NCBI GenBank assembly: GCA_021201905.1
Contig: JAJQEA010000058.1
Span: 1-47,954 of the forward strand
Reading direction: 5' to 3'
Origin: Clostridia bacterium
Lineage (GTDB): Bacteria; Bacillota; Clostridia; Lachnospirales; Lachnospiraceae
Length of the DNA stretch: 47,954 bases
This document shows, piece after piece, positions 27,671-37,272 of this stretch (its first letter is position 1; each line of letters begins with the position of its first letter). Made by a program: the position numbers and the translations under genes. Under the pieces are notes generated by a model. The model worked only from the letters and a program-made list of their open reading frames with translations. It was not told the DNA's origin and ran no database searches.

Positions 27671-28679
27671 AATTCAGGATGGGATGGAATTTATGTCTGA
27701 TGGCCTGCCTGGTCCTGGCCGCGGGCGCAGGTCTTGGGGGCTGCGCAAACCAAGGCGGTACTGGAACCGGCCACGGGAAGGGGCCGACGCTGCATTTGAT
27801 TACTCTGAATGAAAAGGGGCCTTACTGGAAACCTTTGATCGACAGTGCGAAAAAGAAGGCCGGGGAAAGGGGAATCCGGCTGGTGGTGAAAACCGGCCAG
27901 CCAGGAGACTCGTCAAGGCCCCAGAAGCTGATCGAGATGGTTCAGGAGGCCATTGACCAGAAAGCGGACGGCATTGCCATGGCGGCATTGGAACCGGAGA
28001 TGTTTGATGTAAAGGCGGCGGAGGCAATGGAGGCCGGCATAAAGGTGGTTACCTACGACACGGACATCAGGACCAGCGCCAACCGTCTCTCGTACATCGG
28101 GACAAATAATTATGACGCCGGAAAAGGCTGGGTGAGCAGGGAGCCCTGGATTTGAAAAAAAGGGGTATAACAGGAGGAATGCTGACAACGGTTACTTACA
28201 GCGGCTCCGCCCAGAATATGGTGGAGCGGTATAGGGGCCTGAAGGACGGATTTAAGGAGGCCATGGGTGAAGATGCGGACCATTTTACATGGTGTCAGTG
28301 GATTATCAATGATTTAAGCGTATCGAGGGCCAGGGAACAGCTGGAGACCCAGATCATGTCGTATCCGGATTTGAGGGCCGTGTTCACGTTGGGAACGGAG
28401 TCAGTTATAACAGGGACCATGGAAGCCATCCGGTCACAGAAGATGGAGGGGATCTTATATCATTACGGCTTTGACTATTCACCCACCCTTGAGGCGGGGG
28501 TGGATGAAGGGCTGATTACCGGGATTGTGGACCAGAACTGCGAAGCCATAGGCAGCCTGCTGGTGGACAAGCTGGCTGACGCGGTGGACGGCCGGGAAAT
28601 CAGCAGGGAATATCCAGTGGATGTGACGTGGATTGAGGCAAAAGACATAAAGGAGTATGGAAAGAATCATAAGAGGTGA
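27667..28679 (+). CDS. Sugar-binding lipoprotein (RbsB type), frameshifted
   Basis: Periplasmic-binding-protein-4 family receptor of the preceding permease. A lipoprotein signal ends at LGGC. The first half (to about 28120) has TLHLITLNEKGPYWKPLID and DGIAMAALEPEMFD; the second half continues in another frame (MLTTVTYSGSAQNMVERYRG). One more A in the AAAA at 28122-28125 would read YDAGKRLGEQGALDLKKRGI and restore a continuous protein. In the given sequence it ends at 28155. Start ATG overlaps the permease stop. Error or true decay cannot be told from this sequence alone. Confidence 0.82.
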
Positions 28680-28686
28680 CAGACAT

Positions 28687-30413
28687 ATGGATAGAAAGCA
28701 GAAAAGTGCTCCCCAGAGGGAGCTTTGGGCACAGTTTGACGCGCTGCAGCTGGGCAGCGGGTGGGAAGAGGAGGATATCAGGAAGCCTCAGATCCTGTTG
28801 GAGGACGCCTTTGGAGACAGCCATCCGGGGAGCGTGCATCTGGCGGGGTTATGGAGCAGGCTAAGTACGGCGTATTTGAAACAGGCGGATTTCCGGCCCA
28901 GTATCACACCACGGATATCTGCGACGGGTGCGCCCAGGGACATGACGGCATGAACTATATCCTGGCATCCAGGGAGGCTATCTGCGACATGATAGAGATA
29001 CACGGCCGCGTATATCCCTGGGACGGAATGATATTGGCCTCATCCTGTGACAAGTCGGTGCCTGCCCAGCTTAAGGCTGCGGCTAGGCTTGACATACCGG
29101 CCATATTCATACCGGGAGGCAGTATGAGGAACGGGCCGGAAATGACCACATCCCTGAAGGCAGGGGATATATCCCTCAGACAAAAGAGGGAAGGCGCGAT
29201 TACGGAACAGGAAATACGGGACTACAAGCTGACCGGGTGCCCTTCGGTGGGGGCCTGCACCTTCCTTGGAACGGCCAGCACCATGCAGTGCATGGCTGAG
29301 GCGCTGGGACTGGCCCTGCCGGGCTCTGCCCTGATTCCGGCAACCATGCGGGACATTCTTTCATGGGCCCGCCGGGCCGGACGGCTCATAATGAAGCTGG
29401 TGGACGAGGATATCCGCCCAAGCCGGATTATGACGGATAAGGCCTTTGAGAATGCGATGATTGTCCACAGTGCCATCGGCGGCTCCACCAACGGGGTCAT
29501 TCATCTCACTTCCATTGCCAGGGAGCTGGGAATCGGGCTTTCTCCTGAGATGTTTGACGAGATTAACCACAAGGTGCCGCATATAGGAAACATTGCACCC
29601 GGAGGCAGCCATTTGACGGAAGCATTTTGGTTTGCGGGGGGAGTTCCCATGGTGGAGCTGGCCTTAAAGGATATGCTGAATCTGGACGTGATGACCGTTA
29701 CCGGGAAAACCCTTGGGGAAAATCTGGAGGACCTGCAGAGGGATGGCTTTTTTGACAGGTATACCGGATATCTGAGCAACTGCGGCCTGAAGCGGGAGCA
29801 GGTGATTTTTCCGGTGAAGGATACAGAAGAGAAGGGATTCATAGCCATCCTGCGGGGCAATATAGCCCCGGACGGAGCAGTGATTAAATATGTCGCATGT
29901 GTAAAGGAAATGAGGGAGCATAAAGGGACCGCCAGGGTTTTTGACTGTGAGGAGGATGCTTACCAGGCCGTTGTGAACAAGGAAATCCACAGGGGAGACA
30001 TTATCGTAATCCGGTATGAAGGGCCCAGAGGCAGCGGTATGCCTGAGATGCTTATGACCACAGAGGCCATTGTATGTGACGAGGATCTGGACGGGACAGT
30101 GGCGCTTGTCACGGACGGCAGGTTTTCCGGGGCAACCAGGGGAGCCGCCATCGGCCATGTCTCACCGGAAGCAGCTTCCGGAGGACCTCTTGCGTTTGTA
30201 AAAGACGGAGACATCATATCCTACAGCGTGGAAAGACGGAGCCTTGAACTGGTGGGAATACAGGACAGGGAAATATCCCCGCAGGAGGTGCAGAGGATAC
30301 TGGAGGAGAGAAGAAAGGAAGGACTGCGGCAGCGGCCGGGCCGCAGAGGCGTCTTTGGCCGGTACACCAGAAACGCCCTGTCCGCCATGGAGGGAGCAGG
30401 GTATGAAGATTAG
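28687..30413 (+). CDS. IlvD/Edd-family dehydratase, probably sugar-acid dehydratase, frameshifted
   Basis: Iron-sulfur dehydratase of the dihydroxy-acid/phosphogluconate family. Cluster and active-site motifs: [24 protein letters not shown] and [13 protein letters not shown], with [10 protein letters not shown] near the end. The start [10 protein letters not shown] at 28687 is in another frame from the body. Adding one G to the GGGG at 28845-28848 gives [14 protein letters not shown] and joins them. The neighbours (sugar ABC proteins and a DapA-type aldolase) point to an aldonic acid, for example a xylonate- or arabinonate-type substrate, rather than branched-chain amino-acid synthesis (inference). 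Confidence 0.85.
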
Positions 30414-30428
30414 AGGAGGATGCTGTTT

Positions 30429-31326
30429 ATGGATGCGAAATATATAACGCCTGCGGTGACCGCGTTTGACCATGAGGGCCGTGTGGATATGGAAGCCAAT
30501 AAAAGGATTTACCAGTGGCTCATAGAGGGCGGAATGGATGGAATCTTGATATTGGGAAGCATTGGCGAGTTTTTTTGCCATCCCCATGGAAGAGAAGAAA
30601 CGAATGATTCAGGAAGCTCTTGACTATATTGACCACAGGGTTACCGTGTATGTGGGCACCGGCGGGACCGTTTTTGAGGAATGTGTGGAGCTGTCCCGCT
30701 TTGCACTTGACAGGGGGGCGGACGGAGTCATGGTGATCTCGCCATATTACTTTAACCTGCCTGACCGTTCCATACTGAATTTTTATGATACCCTGGCAGG
30801 GCAGCTGGATGGTCCGGTGCTGCTGTATAATTTCCCGGCCAGGACAGGCTATGACCTGAAACCGGAAATTGTGCTGGAGCTGGCCCGCCGCAGGAAGAAC
30901 ATTGTGGGAATAAAGGACACCGTGGATGTGATGGGGCATACCAGGGCACTGATACAGACCGTGAAACGGGAATATCCTGAATTTATGGTATATTCAGGGT
31001 TTGATGAATTTTTCTCCCATAATGTCATCAGCGGCGGGAATGGATGCATCGCAGGGCTGTCCAACTTTGCTCCGGAAACAGCTTCTGGGCTTGCTGAGGC
31101 GGCCAGAAAAGAGGATTACCGGCTTCTGAGGGAATACCAGGTGAAAATTGACCGCCTTATGGCGGTGTACGCAGTCGCGGAACAGTTTGTTCCTATTATA
31201 AAGAAGGCTATGGTGCTGAGGGGGATTGGAATGACCGGAGTATGCGCCAAACCCATGCTGGAGGCATCGGAAGAAGAAACGGAAAAGCTGATGAATCTGT
31301 TGAAGGAAGAGGGATTGGTTTTATAA
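30429..31326 (+). CDS. DapA-family aldolase (2-keto-3-deoxy sugar acid type), frameshifted
   Basis: A dihydrodipicolinate-synthase-family lyase. Schiff-base Lys in VGIKDT, Tyr in LLYNFPARTG, and the phosphate/carboxylate loop in GSIGEF. AGGAGG lies 9 nt before the ATG at 30429 (MDAKYITPAVTAF). The N-terminal part runs out of frame at a T7 tract (30570-30576); six T would read GEFFAIPMEEKKRM and restore the protein. Beside an IlvD/Edd dehydratase it more likely splits a 2-keto-3-deoxy acid than makes dihydrodipicolinate. It is the last gene of its operon. Confidence 0.84.
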
Positions 31327-31399
31327 AAACGCCTTTATTGGCCCGGAAGAAGCGACCCAGGAAGTGACTTAAGAAGTGACACGGACATAACAGACAGAA

Positions 31400-31446
31400 A
31401 CGGACAAGCCGGCAGCCGCATACAGCGGTTTTGCCGGCTTGTCCGT
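31400..31446. terminator. Long cruciform between convergent aldolase and hpf genes
   Basis: A perfect 15-bp stem ACGGACAAGCCGGCA / TGCCGGCTTGTCCGT with a second hairpin inside (GCCGC/GCGGT). It is a symmetric, bidirectional terminator in structure although no long U tract follows on either side. Confidence 0.75.
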
Positions 31447-31465
31447 ATTATGAATCAATTGTGGT

Positions 31466-31996
31466 TTAGAACTCGGGCTCAATCAGTCCGTAAGTTCCGT
31501 TCTTGCGCTTATAGACTACGTTCACCTGGTCCGTATCTGCGTTCAGGAACACGTAGAAATTATGTCCCAGCATCTCCATCTGGAGGCATGCTTCCTCGGG
31601 AATGGTTGGCTTGATGGCAAATTTCTTTGTCTTGACAATCTGGATCTCGTCATCCTGTACTTCCTCCTCTTCCTCTATAAAAGCCTGGGAGAAAGAGATG
31701 GCGGCCTGTTTCTTATCAATGAGTTTCTTTCTATATCTGCGGATCTGGCGCTCAATGATTTCCTCTACCAGATCAATGGATACATACATATCGGAGCTGG
31801 ATTCCTCCGCGCGGATGATATTGCCTTTGACTGGGATAGTCACCTCGATTTTTTGTCGGTCTTTCTGTGCGCTCAGCGCTACGATTACTTCGGTGTCCGG
31901 AGTAAAGAAGTGTTCCAGCTTGCCGATCTTCTTTTCGATGGCAGCCTTCAAACCTGGAGTTACCTCAATATTTCGTCCTGTTATGGTATAACGCAT
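31466..31996 (-). CDS. hpf: Ribosome hibernation-promoting factor, long form
   Basis: A 176-residue protein that binds the 30S subunit and pairs 70S ribosomes into inactive 100S dimers in slow growth. The N-terminal S30AE domain (MRYTITGRNIEVTPGLKAAI) and the C-terminal dimerising domain (RKNGTYGLIEPEF region) are joined by an acidic linker (FIEEEEEVQDDE). Start at 31996 has AAGGAG 9 nt upstream; starts at 32002 and 32029 do not fit. It reads away from the DnaA-box region. Confidence 0.95.
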   Translation of the reverse strand: MRYTITGRNIEVTPGLKAAIEKKIGKLEHFFTPDTEVIVALSAQKDRQKIEVTIPVKGNIIRAEESSSDMYVSIDLVEEIIERQIRRYRKKLIDKKQAAISFSQAFIEEEEEVQDDEIQIVKTKKFAIKPTIPEEACLQMEMLGHNFYVFLNADTDQVNVVYKRKNGTYGLIEPEF

Positions 31997-32272
31997 AAAC
32001 ATCAACTCCTTTTCTTGGGATAGTGACATTATATCATATTTATTGTAAAATTACAATCAGAACCTAAGAATTGTTTAACAATTTATCTTAATTTTTTATA
32101 AAAATTTGTTTCAAACCCGGGAAAGAGCTATTGCATTCCTAATAGCAGACTCCTTGAAATGTCAAGAGAAAACCGTGTTTTTTCTTCCGTACTTATCAAG
32201 TTTATCAGAAGTGTACAAAAATAAAATAAATGTAAAGTCGGAAGGGGAAGGACAGCGGAAAAGTTATAAACT

Positions 32273-32378
32273 TGTGGATAATGTGGATAAGTTGGTGTAT
32301 AACTATTTTTTGCCTTAAAATGGACAAACTGTGATGTGGATAACTTTGGGGGTAATGTGTATAAATTTCTGGGGATAA
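32273..32378 (+). promoter_or_regulatory. DnaA-box cluster between hpf and secA
   Basis: Three perfect copies of TGTGGATAA (the complement of DnaA box TTATCCACA) at 32273-32281, 32282-32290 and 32335-32343, plus one-mismatch copies at 32356-32364 (TGTGTATAA) and 32370-32378 (TGGGGATAA), and a two-mismatch GGTGTATAA at 32294-32302. All point the same way. The first two boxes abut. An AT-rich stretch (about 32030-32130) lies to one side. The remaining bases of the 700-nt gap hold no gene that I can support. Confidence 0.75.
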
Positions 32379-32477
32379 TGTGGACAGGTAAAAAATCGAA
32401 CACATTTTTTGTGCAATCTGCTTGGTTGACCATAAGTCCGGAGAAAATGGACAAAATGTTAATTTTTCATTAACCCG

Positions 32478-32506
32478 TTGAATTAATCTTACTCAAGTGC
32501 TACAAT
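32478..32506 (+). promoter_or_regulatory. secA promoter
   Basis: TTGAAT and TACAAT separated by 17 nt, about 100 nt after the DnaA-box cluster and 195 nt before the secA start. Confidence 0.65.
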
Positions 32507-32700
32507 AAGTAAGATTGTATCATAGGCGCAGTATTTGTAGTGTTTTATCCGAAAAGTCCACATATAAAAGGTATTGTGGAAAGGCAAGGAATAGACAGGA
32601 ATTAGCAGACAGATAATAGATGATAAGGCAGATGCTGCAGGTACGGGCGCTGGTTGAAAATTAGTTTCTATTATATAGGAAGAAGTTAGGAGAGTATACC

Positions 32701-35274
32701 ATGAACTTGATTGAAAAGGTGTTCGGGACTCACAGTGAAAGAGAACTGAAGATGATAAGGCCAATCGTGACAAAGATTGAATCTCTGCGTCCCGAGATGA
32801 TGGCCATGTCTGATGAGGAGCTGCGTGACCAGACCAGAATCTTTAGAGAGAGGCTTGCAGACGGCGCCACCCTGGATGACGTTCTGCCGGAGGCGTTTGC
32901 CACGGTCCGTGAGGCGGCAAGAAGAACTCTGAATATGGAGCATTTCCCTGTACAGCTGATTGGCGGTATCGTACTGCATCAGGGCCGTATTGCTGAGATG
33001 CGTACTGGTGAAGGTAAGACGCTGGTATCCACCTGTCCCGCATACCTGAATGCATTGAAGGGAAAGGGCGTTCAGATCGTAACGGTCAATGACTACCTGG
33101 CAAAGCGTGACGCCGAGTGGATGGGTCAGGTGCACAGATTCCTGGGCATGACCGTTGGCGTTGTACTGAACGACATGACAAGTGAACAGCGTAAGGAGGC
33201 ATATGCCTGCGACATTACTTACGTGACAAATAATGAGCTGGGTTTCGATTACCTGCGTGATAACATGTCCATTTATAAGGAGCAGCTGGTGCTGCGCGAC
33301 CTGGACTACTGTATCATCGATGAGGTTGACTCTGTGCTGATTGACGAGGCCAGGACGCCTCTTATCATTTCCGGACAGAGCGGCAAGTCCACCAAGCTGT
33401 ATGAGGTGTGCGATGTGCTGGCACGCCAGCTGGAGAGAGGTACCGTGTCCAAGGAATTCTCCAAGATCGACGCCATCATGGGCGAGGAGATTGAGGAGAC
33501 CGGCGATTTCGTTGTGGATGAAAAGGATAAGGTAGTAAACCTGACAGAACAGGGCGTCAAGAAGGTGGAGGAGTACTTCCATATTGAAAACCTGGCGGAT
33601 CCTGAGAATCTGGAGATCCAGCATAACATTATCCTGGCTCTGCGCGCCAATAACCTGATGTTCAGGGATAAGGATTATGTTGTAAAGGACGACGAGGTCC
33701 TGATTGTAGATGAGTTTACAGGACGTATTATGCCCGGCCGCCGTTATTCCGACGGACTCCATCAGGCAATCGAGGCAAAGGAGCACGTAAATGTGCGCCG
33801 GGAGTCCCGCACCCTGGCTACCGTAACATTCCAGAACTTCTTCAACAAGTATACGAAGAAGGCAGGTATGACGGGTACTGCCCAGACCGAGGAAAAAGAG
33901 TTCCGCAACATCTATGCCATGGACGTTATCGTCATCCCCACCAACAGGCCTATGATCCGTAAGGACCTGGAGGATGCTGTATATAAGACAAAGAAAGAGA
34001 AATACAAGGCAGTTGTGGACGAGGTGGAGAAGGCACATGAGAAGGGACAGCCTGTCCTGGTGGGTACCATTGCCATCGAGACTTCCGAGCTTCTGAGCAA
34101 GATGCTGACTAAAAAGGGAATTCCCCATAAAGTACTGAATGCCAAGTTCCATGAGCTGGAGGCTGAGATTGTAGCAGACGCAGGTATCCACGGCTCTGTC
34201 ACCATTGCCACCAACATGGCTGGCCGTGGTACGGATATTAAGCTGGACGAGGAGACCAAGGCCCTGGGCGGCCTTAAGATCATCGGTACGGAGCGCCATG
34301 AGTCACGCCGTATTGACAACCAGCTGCGTGGCCGTTCCGGACGTCAGGGAGACCCGGGTGAATCCAGGTTCTACCTGTCCCTGGAGGATGACCTGTTAAG
34401 GCTCTTTGGTTCAGACCGTCTTATGGCCATGTTTGAGGCCATGGGTGTGCCGGAGGGAGAGCAGATTGAGCATAAGATGCTGTCCAATGCCATCGAGAAG
34501 GCACAGATGAAGATAGAGAGCAACAACTACGGTATCCGTGAGCAGCTCCTTAAGTTCGACGAGGTCAACAATGAGCAGCGCGAGGTTATCTACGCAGAGC
34601 GCCGCAAGGTGCTGGACGGCGACAACATGCGCGATCTTGTGCTCAAGATGATCACAAACACAGTGGAGAATGCGGTGGATATCTCCGTGTCCGATGACCA
34701 GACCCCGGATAAGTGGGATTTGCAGGAACTGAATAACCTCCTTCTTCCGGTCATTCCTCTGAAGCCGGTAACTCTTACCGACGAACAGAAGAAGTCCATG
34801 AAGAAGAATGAGCTCAAGCACAACCTGAAGGAAGAGGCCATCAAGCTTTACGAGACAAAGGAAGCTGAGTTCCCGGAGCCGGAGCAGATCCGTGAGATTG
34901 AGCGCGTGGTCCTGCTGAAGGTAATTGACAACAAGTGGATGGCGCATCTGGATGACATGGACGCGCTGCGCGAGGGCATCGGCCTTCAGGCATACGGCCA
35001 GAGGGATCCTGTGGTTGAATATAAGATGCAGGGTTATGAGATGTACGAGTCCATGATGGCTTCCATCCAGGAGGAGACAATCCGGATTCTGTTCCATATC
35101 CGCGTAGAGCAGAAGGTGGAGCGTGAACCGGCTACCAAGGTGACAGGCACGAACAAGGATGCATCTGCCCCCAGCGCCCCCAAGAAGCGGGTGGAGCAGA
35201 AGATATACCCCAACGACCCATGCCCCTGCGGTTCCGGCAAGAAGTACAAACAGTGCCACGGAAGAATTAAATAA
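32701..35274 (+). CDS. secA: Preprotein translocase ATPase SecA
   Basis: An 857-residue motor that drives unfolded proteins through SecYEG. Walker [10 protein letters not shown] (Lys106), DEAD-type box [25 protein letters not shown], and [16 protein letters not shown]. The C-terminal zinc SEC-C motif [14 protein letters not shown] binds SecB-like partners or lipids. AGGAG is 8 nt before the ATG. Full length with no frame breaks, and followed by its own terminator. It would export the many signal-peptide proteins in this window. Confidence 0.98.
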   Translation: MNLIEKVFGTHSERELKMIRPIVTKIESLRPEMMAMSDEELRDQTRIFRERLADGATLDDVLPEAFATVREAARRTLNMEHFPVQLIGGIVLHQGRIAEMRTGEGKTLVSTCPAYLNALKGKGVQIVTVNDYLAKRDAEWMGQVHRFLGMTVGVVLNDMTSEQRKEAYACDITYVTNNELGFDYLRDNMSIYKEQLVLRDLDYCIIDEVDSVLIDEARTPLIISGQSGKSTKLYEVCDVLARQLERGTVSKEFSKIDAIMGEEIEETGDFVVDEKDKVVNLTEQGVKKVEEYFHIENLADPENLEIQHNIILALRANNLMFRDKDYVVKDDEVLIVDEFTGRIMPGRRYSDGLHQAIEAKEHVNVRRESRTLATVTFQNFFNKYTKKAGMTGTAQTEEKEFRNIYAMDVIVIPTNRPMIRKDLEDAVYKTKKEKYKAVVDEVEKAHEKGQPVLVGTIAIETSELLSKMLTKKGIPHKVLNAKFHELEAEIVADAGIHGSVTIATNMAGRGTDIKLDEETKALGGLKIIGTERHESRRIDNQLRGRSGRQGDPGESRFYLSLEDDLLRLFGSDRLMAMFEAMGVPEGEQIEHKMLSNAIEKAQMKIESNNYGIREQLLKFDEVNNEQREVIYAERRKVLDGDNMRDLVLKMITNTVENAVDISVSDDQTPDKWDLQELNNLLLPVIPLKPVTLTDEQKKSMKKNELKHNLKEEAIKLYETKEAEFPEPEQIREIERVVLLKVIDNKWMAHLDDMDALREGIGLQAYGQRDPVVEYKMQGYEMYESMMASIQEETIRILFHIRVEQKVEREPATKVTGTNKDASAPSAPKKRVEQKIYPNDPCPCGSGKKYKQCHGRIK

Positions 35275-35289
35275 TCGACGAAATATCAG

Positions 35290-35322
35290 GGCCGGTGTGA
35301 TATCATCTGAACACCGGCCTTT
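35290..35322 (+). terminator. Terminator after secA
   Basis: Stem GGCCGGTGT / ACACCGGCC with a 12-nt loop and a short T run. Confidence 0.8.
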
Positions 35323-35399
35323 ATGAAAATGACTGCATATAACCATGAAACAGCCCTGATGAGGGGCTCACAAAATATAGATTGAAAGTGGGTGAAGCT

Positions 35400-36537
35400 G
35401 TGGTAGAGTTAGATAGTTTTAAGTATACGTTATCGACGTATGAGAAGCCATTAGTGGAAGTGAGGGATTCACTTTGACCTGGACAACAAGGTCAGAAGAA
35501 TCGCGGAATTAGATAAGTCCATGGAGGAGCCAGGCTTTTGGGACGATCCGGAGCAGTCCACCAGGATGGTCAGGGAGTCCAAGAACCTGAAGGATGAGGT
35601 GGATACCTACCGGGCATTGGAGCAGCAGTATGAGGATATCCAGGTAATGATCCAGATGGGATACGAGGAAAATGATTCCTCCCTGATTCCTGAGATTGAG
35701 GAGACGCTGGAACAGTTTAAGGAGACCCTGGAGAATATGCGGATGAAGCTTCTGCTCTCCGGGGAATATGATTCCAATAATGCCATCCTGCGCCTGAACG
35801 CAGGGGCAGGCGGAACCGAGTCCTGCGACTGGTGCAGCATACTGTACCGCATGTACTGCCGCTGGGCTGAGAGCAAGGGCTTTAAGGCCCATGTGCTGGA
35901 TTTCCTGGACGGCGAGGAAGCGGGAATCAAATCTGTCACCGTGCAGATTGACGGTGAGAACGCGTACGGATATCTGCGCTCTGAGCACGGGGTGCACCGG
36001 CTGGTGCGTATATCCCCGTTTAACTCTGCGGGCAAGCGCCAGACCTCCTTTGTGTCCTGCGACGTCATGCCCAACATTGAGGAGGACATCGATATTGAGG
36101 TGAACCCCGATGATATCCGCGTGGACACCTACCGGTCCAGCGGCGCCGGCGGACAGCACATCAACAAGACGTCCTCAGCCATCCGAATCACCCATTTTCC
36201 CACGGGAATCGTGGTGACATGCCAGAATGAGCGTTCCCAGTTCCAGAACAAGGAGAAGGCCATGCAGATGCTGAAGGCAAAGCTCCTTATGGTAAAGCAG
36301 GAGGAGCAGGCGGCCAAGGCGGCGGGCATCCGCGGGGATGTGAAGGACATCGGATGGGGAAGCCAGATCCGTTCCTATGTGCTGCAGCCCTATACCATGG
36401 TCAAGGACCACCGTACAGGCGAGGAGAGCGGTAACGTGGACGCTGTGCTGGACGGGTCAATCGATAACTTTATCAGCGTCTATCTCCGCTGGATGAGTCT
36501 GGGATGCCCGGATAAGAATGTAAGGGAAGACGAGTAA
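35400..36537 (+). CDS. prfB: Peptide chain release factor 2 (programmed +1 frameshift)
   Basis: RF2 reads UGA and UAA stops. The gene begins at GTG 35400 (MVELDSFKYTLSTYEKPLVEVRDSL), reaches an in-frame TGA at 35475, and continues in the +1 frame from 35476 (DLDNKVRRIAELDKS) to 36537, giving 378 residues. The ORF track starts only at 35521 and misses the first 40 residues. Key motifs: stop-codon recognition SPF in RISPFNSAG and the peptidyl-hydrolysis GGQ in SGAGGQHINKTSS. The frame break is the classic autoregulatory one, not a defect. Confidence 0.96.
35463..35478 (+). promoter_or_regulatory. prfB +1 programmed frameshift site
   Basis: AGGG, then CTT TGA C. The ribosome pauses at the UGA when RF2 is scarce and slips +1 on CUU U; AGGG upstream acts as an internal Shine-Dalgarno element. 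This matches the conserved bacterial prfB signal. Confidence 0.93.
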
Positions 36538-36566
36538 AGACAGACCAATAGAATCAATGCGCAAGG

Positions 36567-36590
36567 GGACCGGAAATTTCCGGTCCTTTG
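36567..36590 (+). terminator. Terminator after prfB
   Basis: Perfect 20-nt palindrome GGACCGGAAA / TTTCCGGTCC followed by TTT. Confidence 0.75.
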
Positions 36591-36676
36591 TGTATGGGCG
36601 GAGTTTCCTTTGTGTACCGAGAAAAAGGCTCCATAGAAAAATTGGAAAATTAGCGTGAGGAAATAGATAAAAACAG

Positions 36677-36705
36677 TTGCATTTAAAATAAAAATATGTT
36701 AATAT
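36677..36705 (+). promoter_or_regulatory. Promoter of the ACT-hom operon
   Basis: TTGCAT and TAATAT with a 17-nt spacer, about 65 nt before the ACT-domain gene. Confidence 0.6.
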
Positions 36706-36771
36706 CTTCCTCATGAGCACAGATGTATTTCTAATGCGGACATACACGCGGGCCTACGAAAGGATTGGACA

Positions 36772-37215
36772 ATGGAAGACAAAAGCAAATACTTTGTGGT
36801 GAAACAGAAAGCCGTGCCTGAGGTTCTTTTGAAGGTGGTGGAGGCCAAGAAGCTGCTGGAGACAGAACGGGCCATTACGGTGCAGGAAGCCACGGATAAG
36901 GTGGGAATCAGCCGGAGTTCTTTTTATAAGTACAAGGATGACATATTTCCCTTTTATGACAACACCAAGGGGAAAACCATTACTCTGGTGGTGCAGATGG
37001 ACGATGAGCAGGGACTTCTCAGCGACCTGCTTCATGTGGTAGCGGTGTACAGGGCCAATATACTGACTATTCACCAGAGCATTCCGGTCAACGGCGTGGC
37101 AACGCTCACGCTGAGCGTGGAGGTAAGGGAGAATACAGGCAATGTATCCAGCATGATAGAGGAACTGGAAGTACTGGACGGTATCCATTACGTCAAAATA
37201 CTTGCCAGGGAGTGA
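36772..37215 (+). CDS. ACT domain protein (UPF0735 type)
   Basis: A 147-residue protein with an N-terminal helix-turn-helix-like part (TVQEATDKVGISRSSFYKYKDDIFPF) and a C-terminal ACT domain (TLVVQMDDEQGLLSDLLHVV) of the type that binds amino acids. It lies 57 nt upstream of hom in what looks like one transcript, so it may sense threonine or another aspartate-family product and modulate the pathway (inference). This pairing is common in Clostridia. Confidence 0.88.
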   Translation: MEDKSKYFVVKQKAVPEVLLKVVEAKKLLETERAITVQEATDKVGISRSSFYKYKDDIFPFYDNTKGKTITLVVQMDDEQGLLSDLLHVVAVYRANILTIHQSIPVNGVATLTLSVEVRENTGNVSSMIEELEVLDGIHYVKILARE

Positions 37216-37272
37216 TGGACAGAACGTGCCTTTCGATATCAGAGGAGAATAAAACACAGGGAGCGGAAGATT

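Noticed and set aside
28657-28953. 98-residue ORF as a separate small gene before the dehydratase
   Set aside because: Its sequence is the normal N-terminus of the dehydratase, and one added G joins the two.
32030-32700. The main chromosomal origin oriC
   Set aside because: dnaA, dnaN and rpmH, which normally flank oriC in Clostridia, are absent; I keep only the DnaA-box cluster as a finding.
32686-34299. 537-residue open frame opposite secA
   Set aside because: It is the antisense shadow of a well-conserved secA frame, with low-complexity Leu/His-rich sequence and no ribosome site.
35475-35477. TGA in prfB read as a nonsense mutation
   Set aside because: The context AGGG...CTT TGA C is the conserved programmed +1 frameshift, and the frame resumes exactly one base later.
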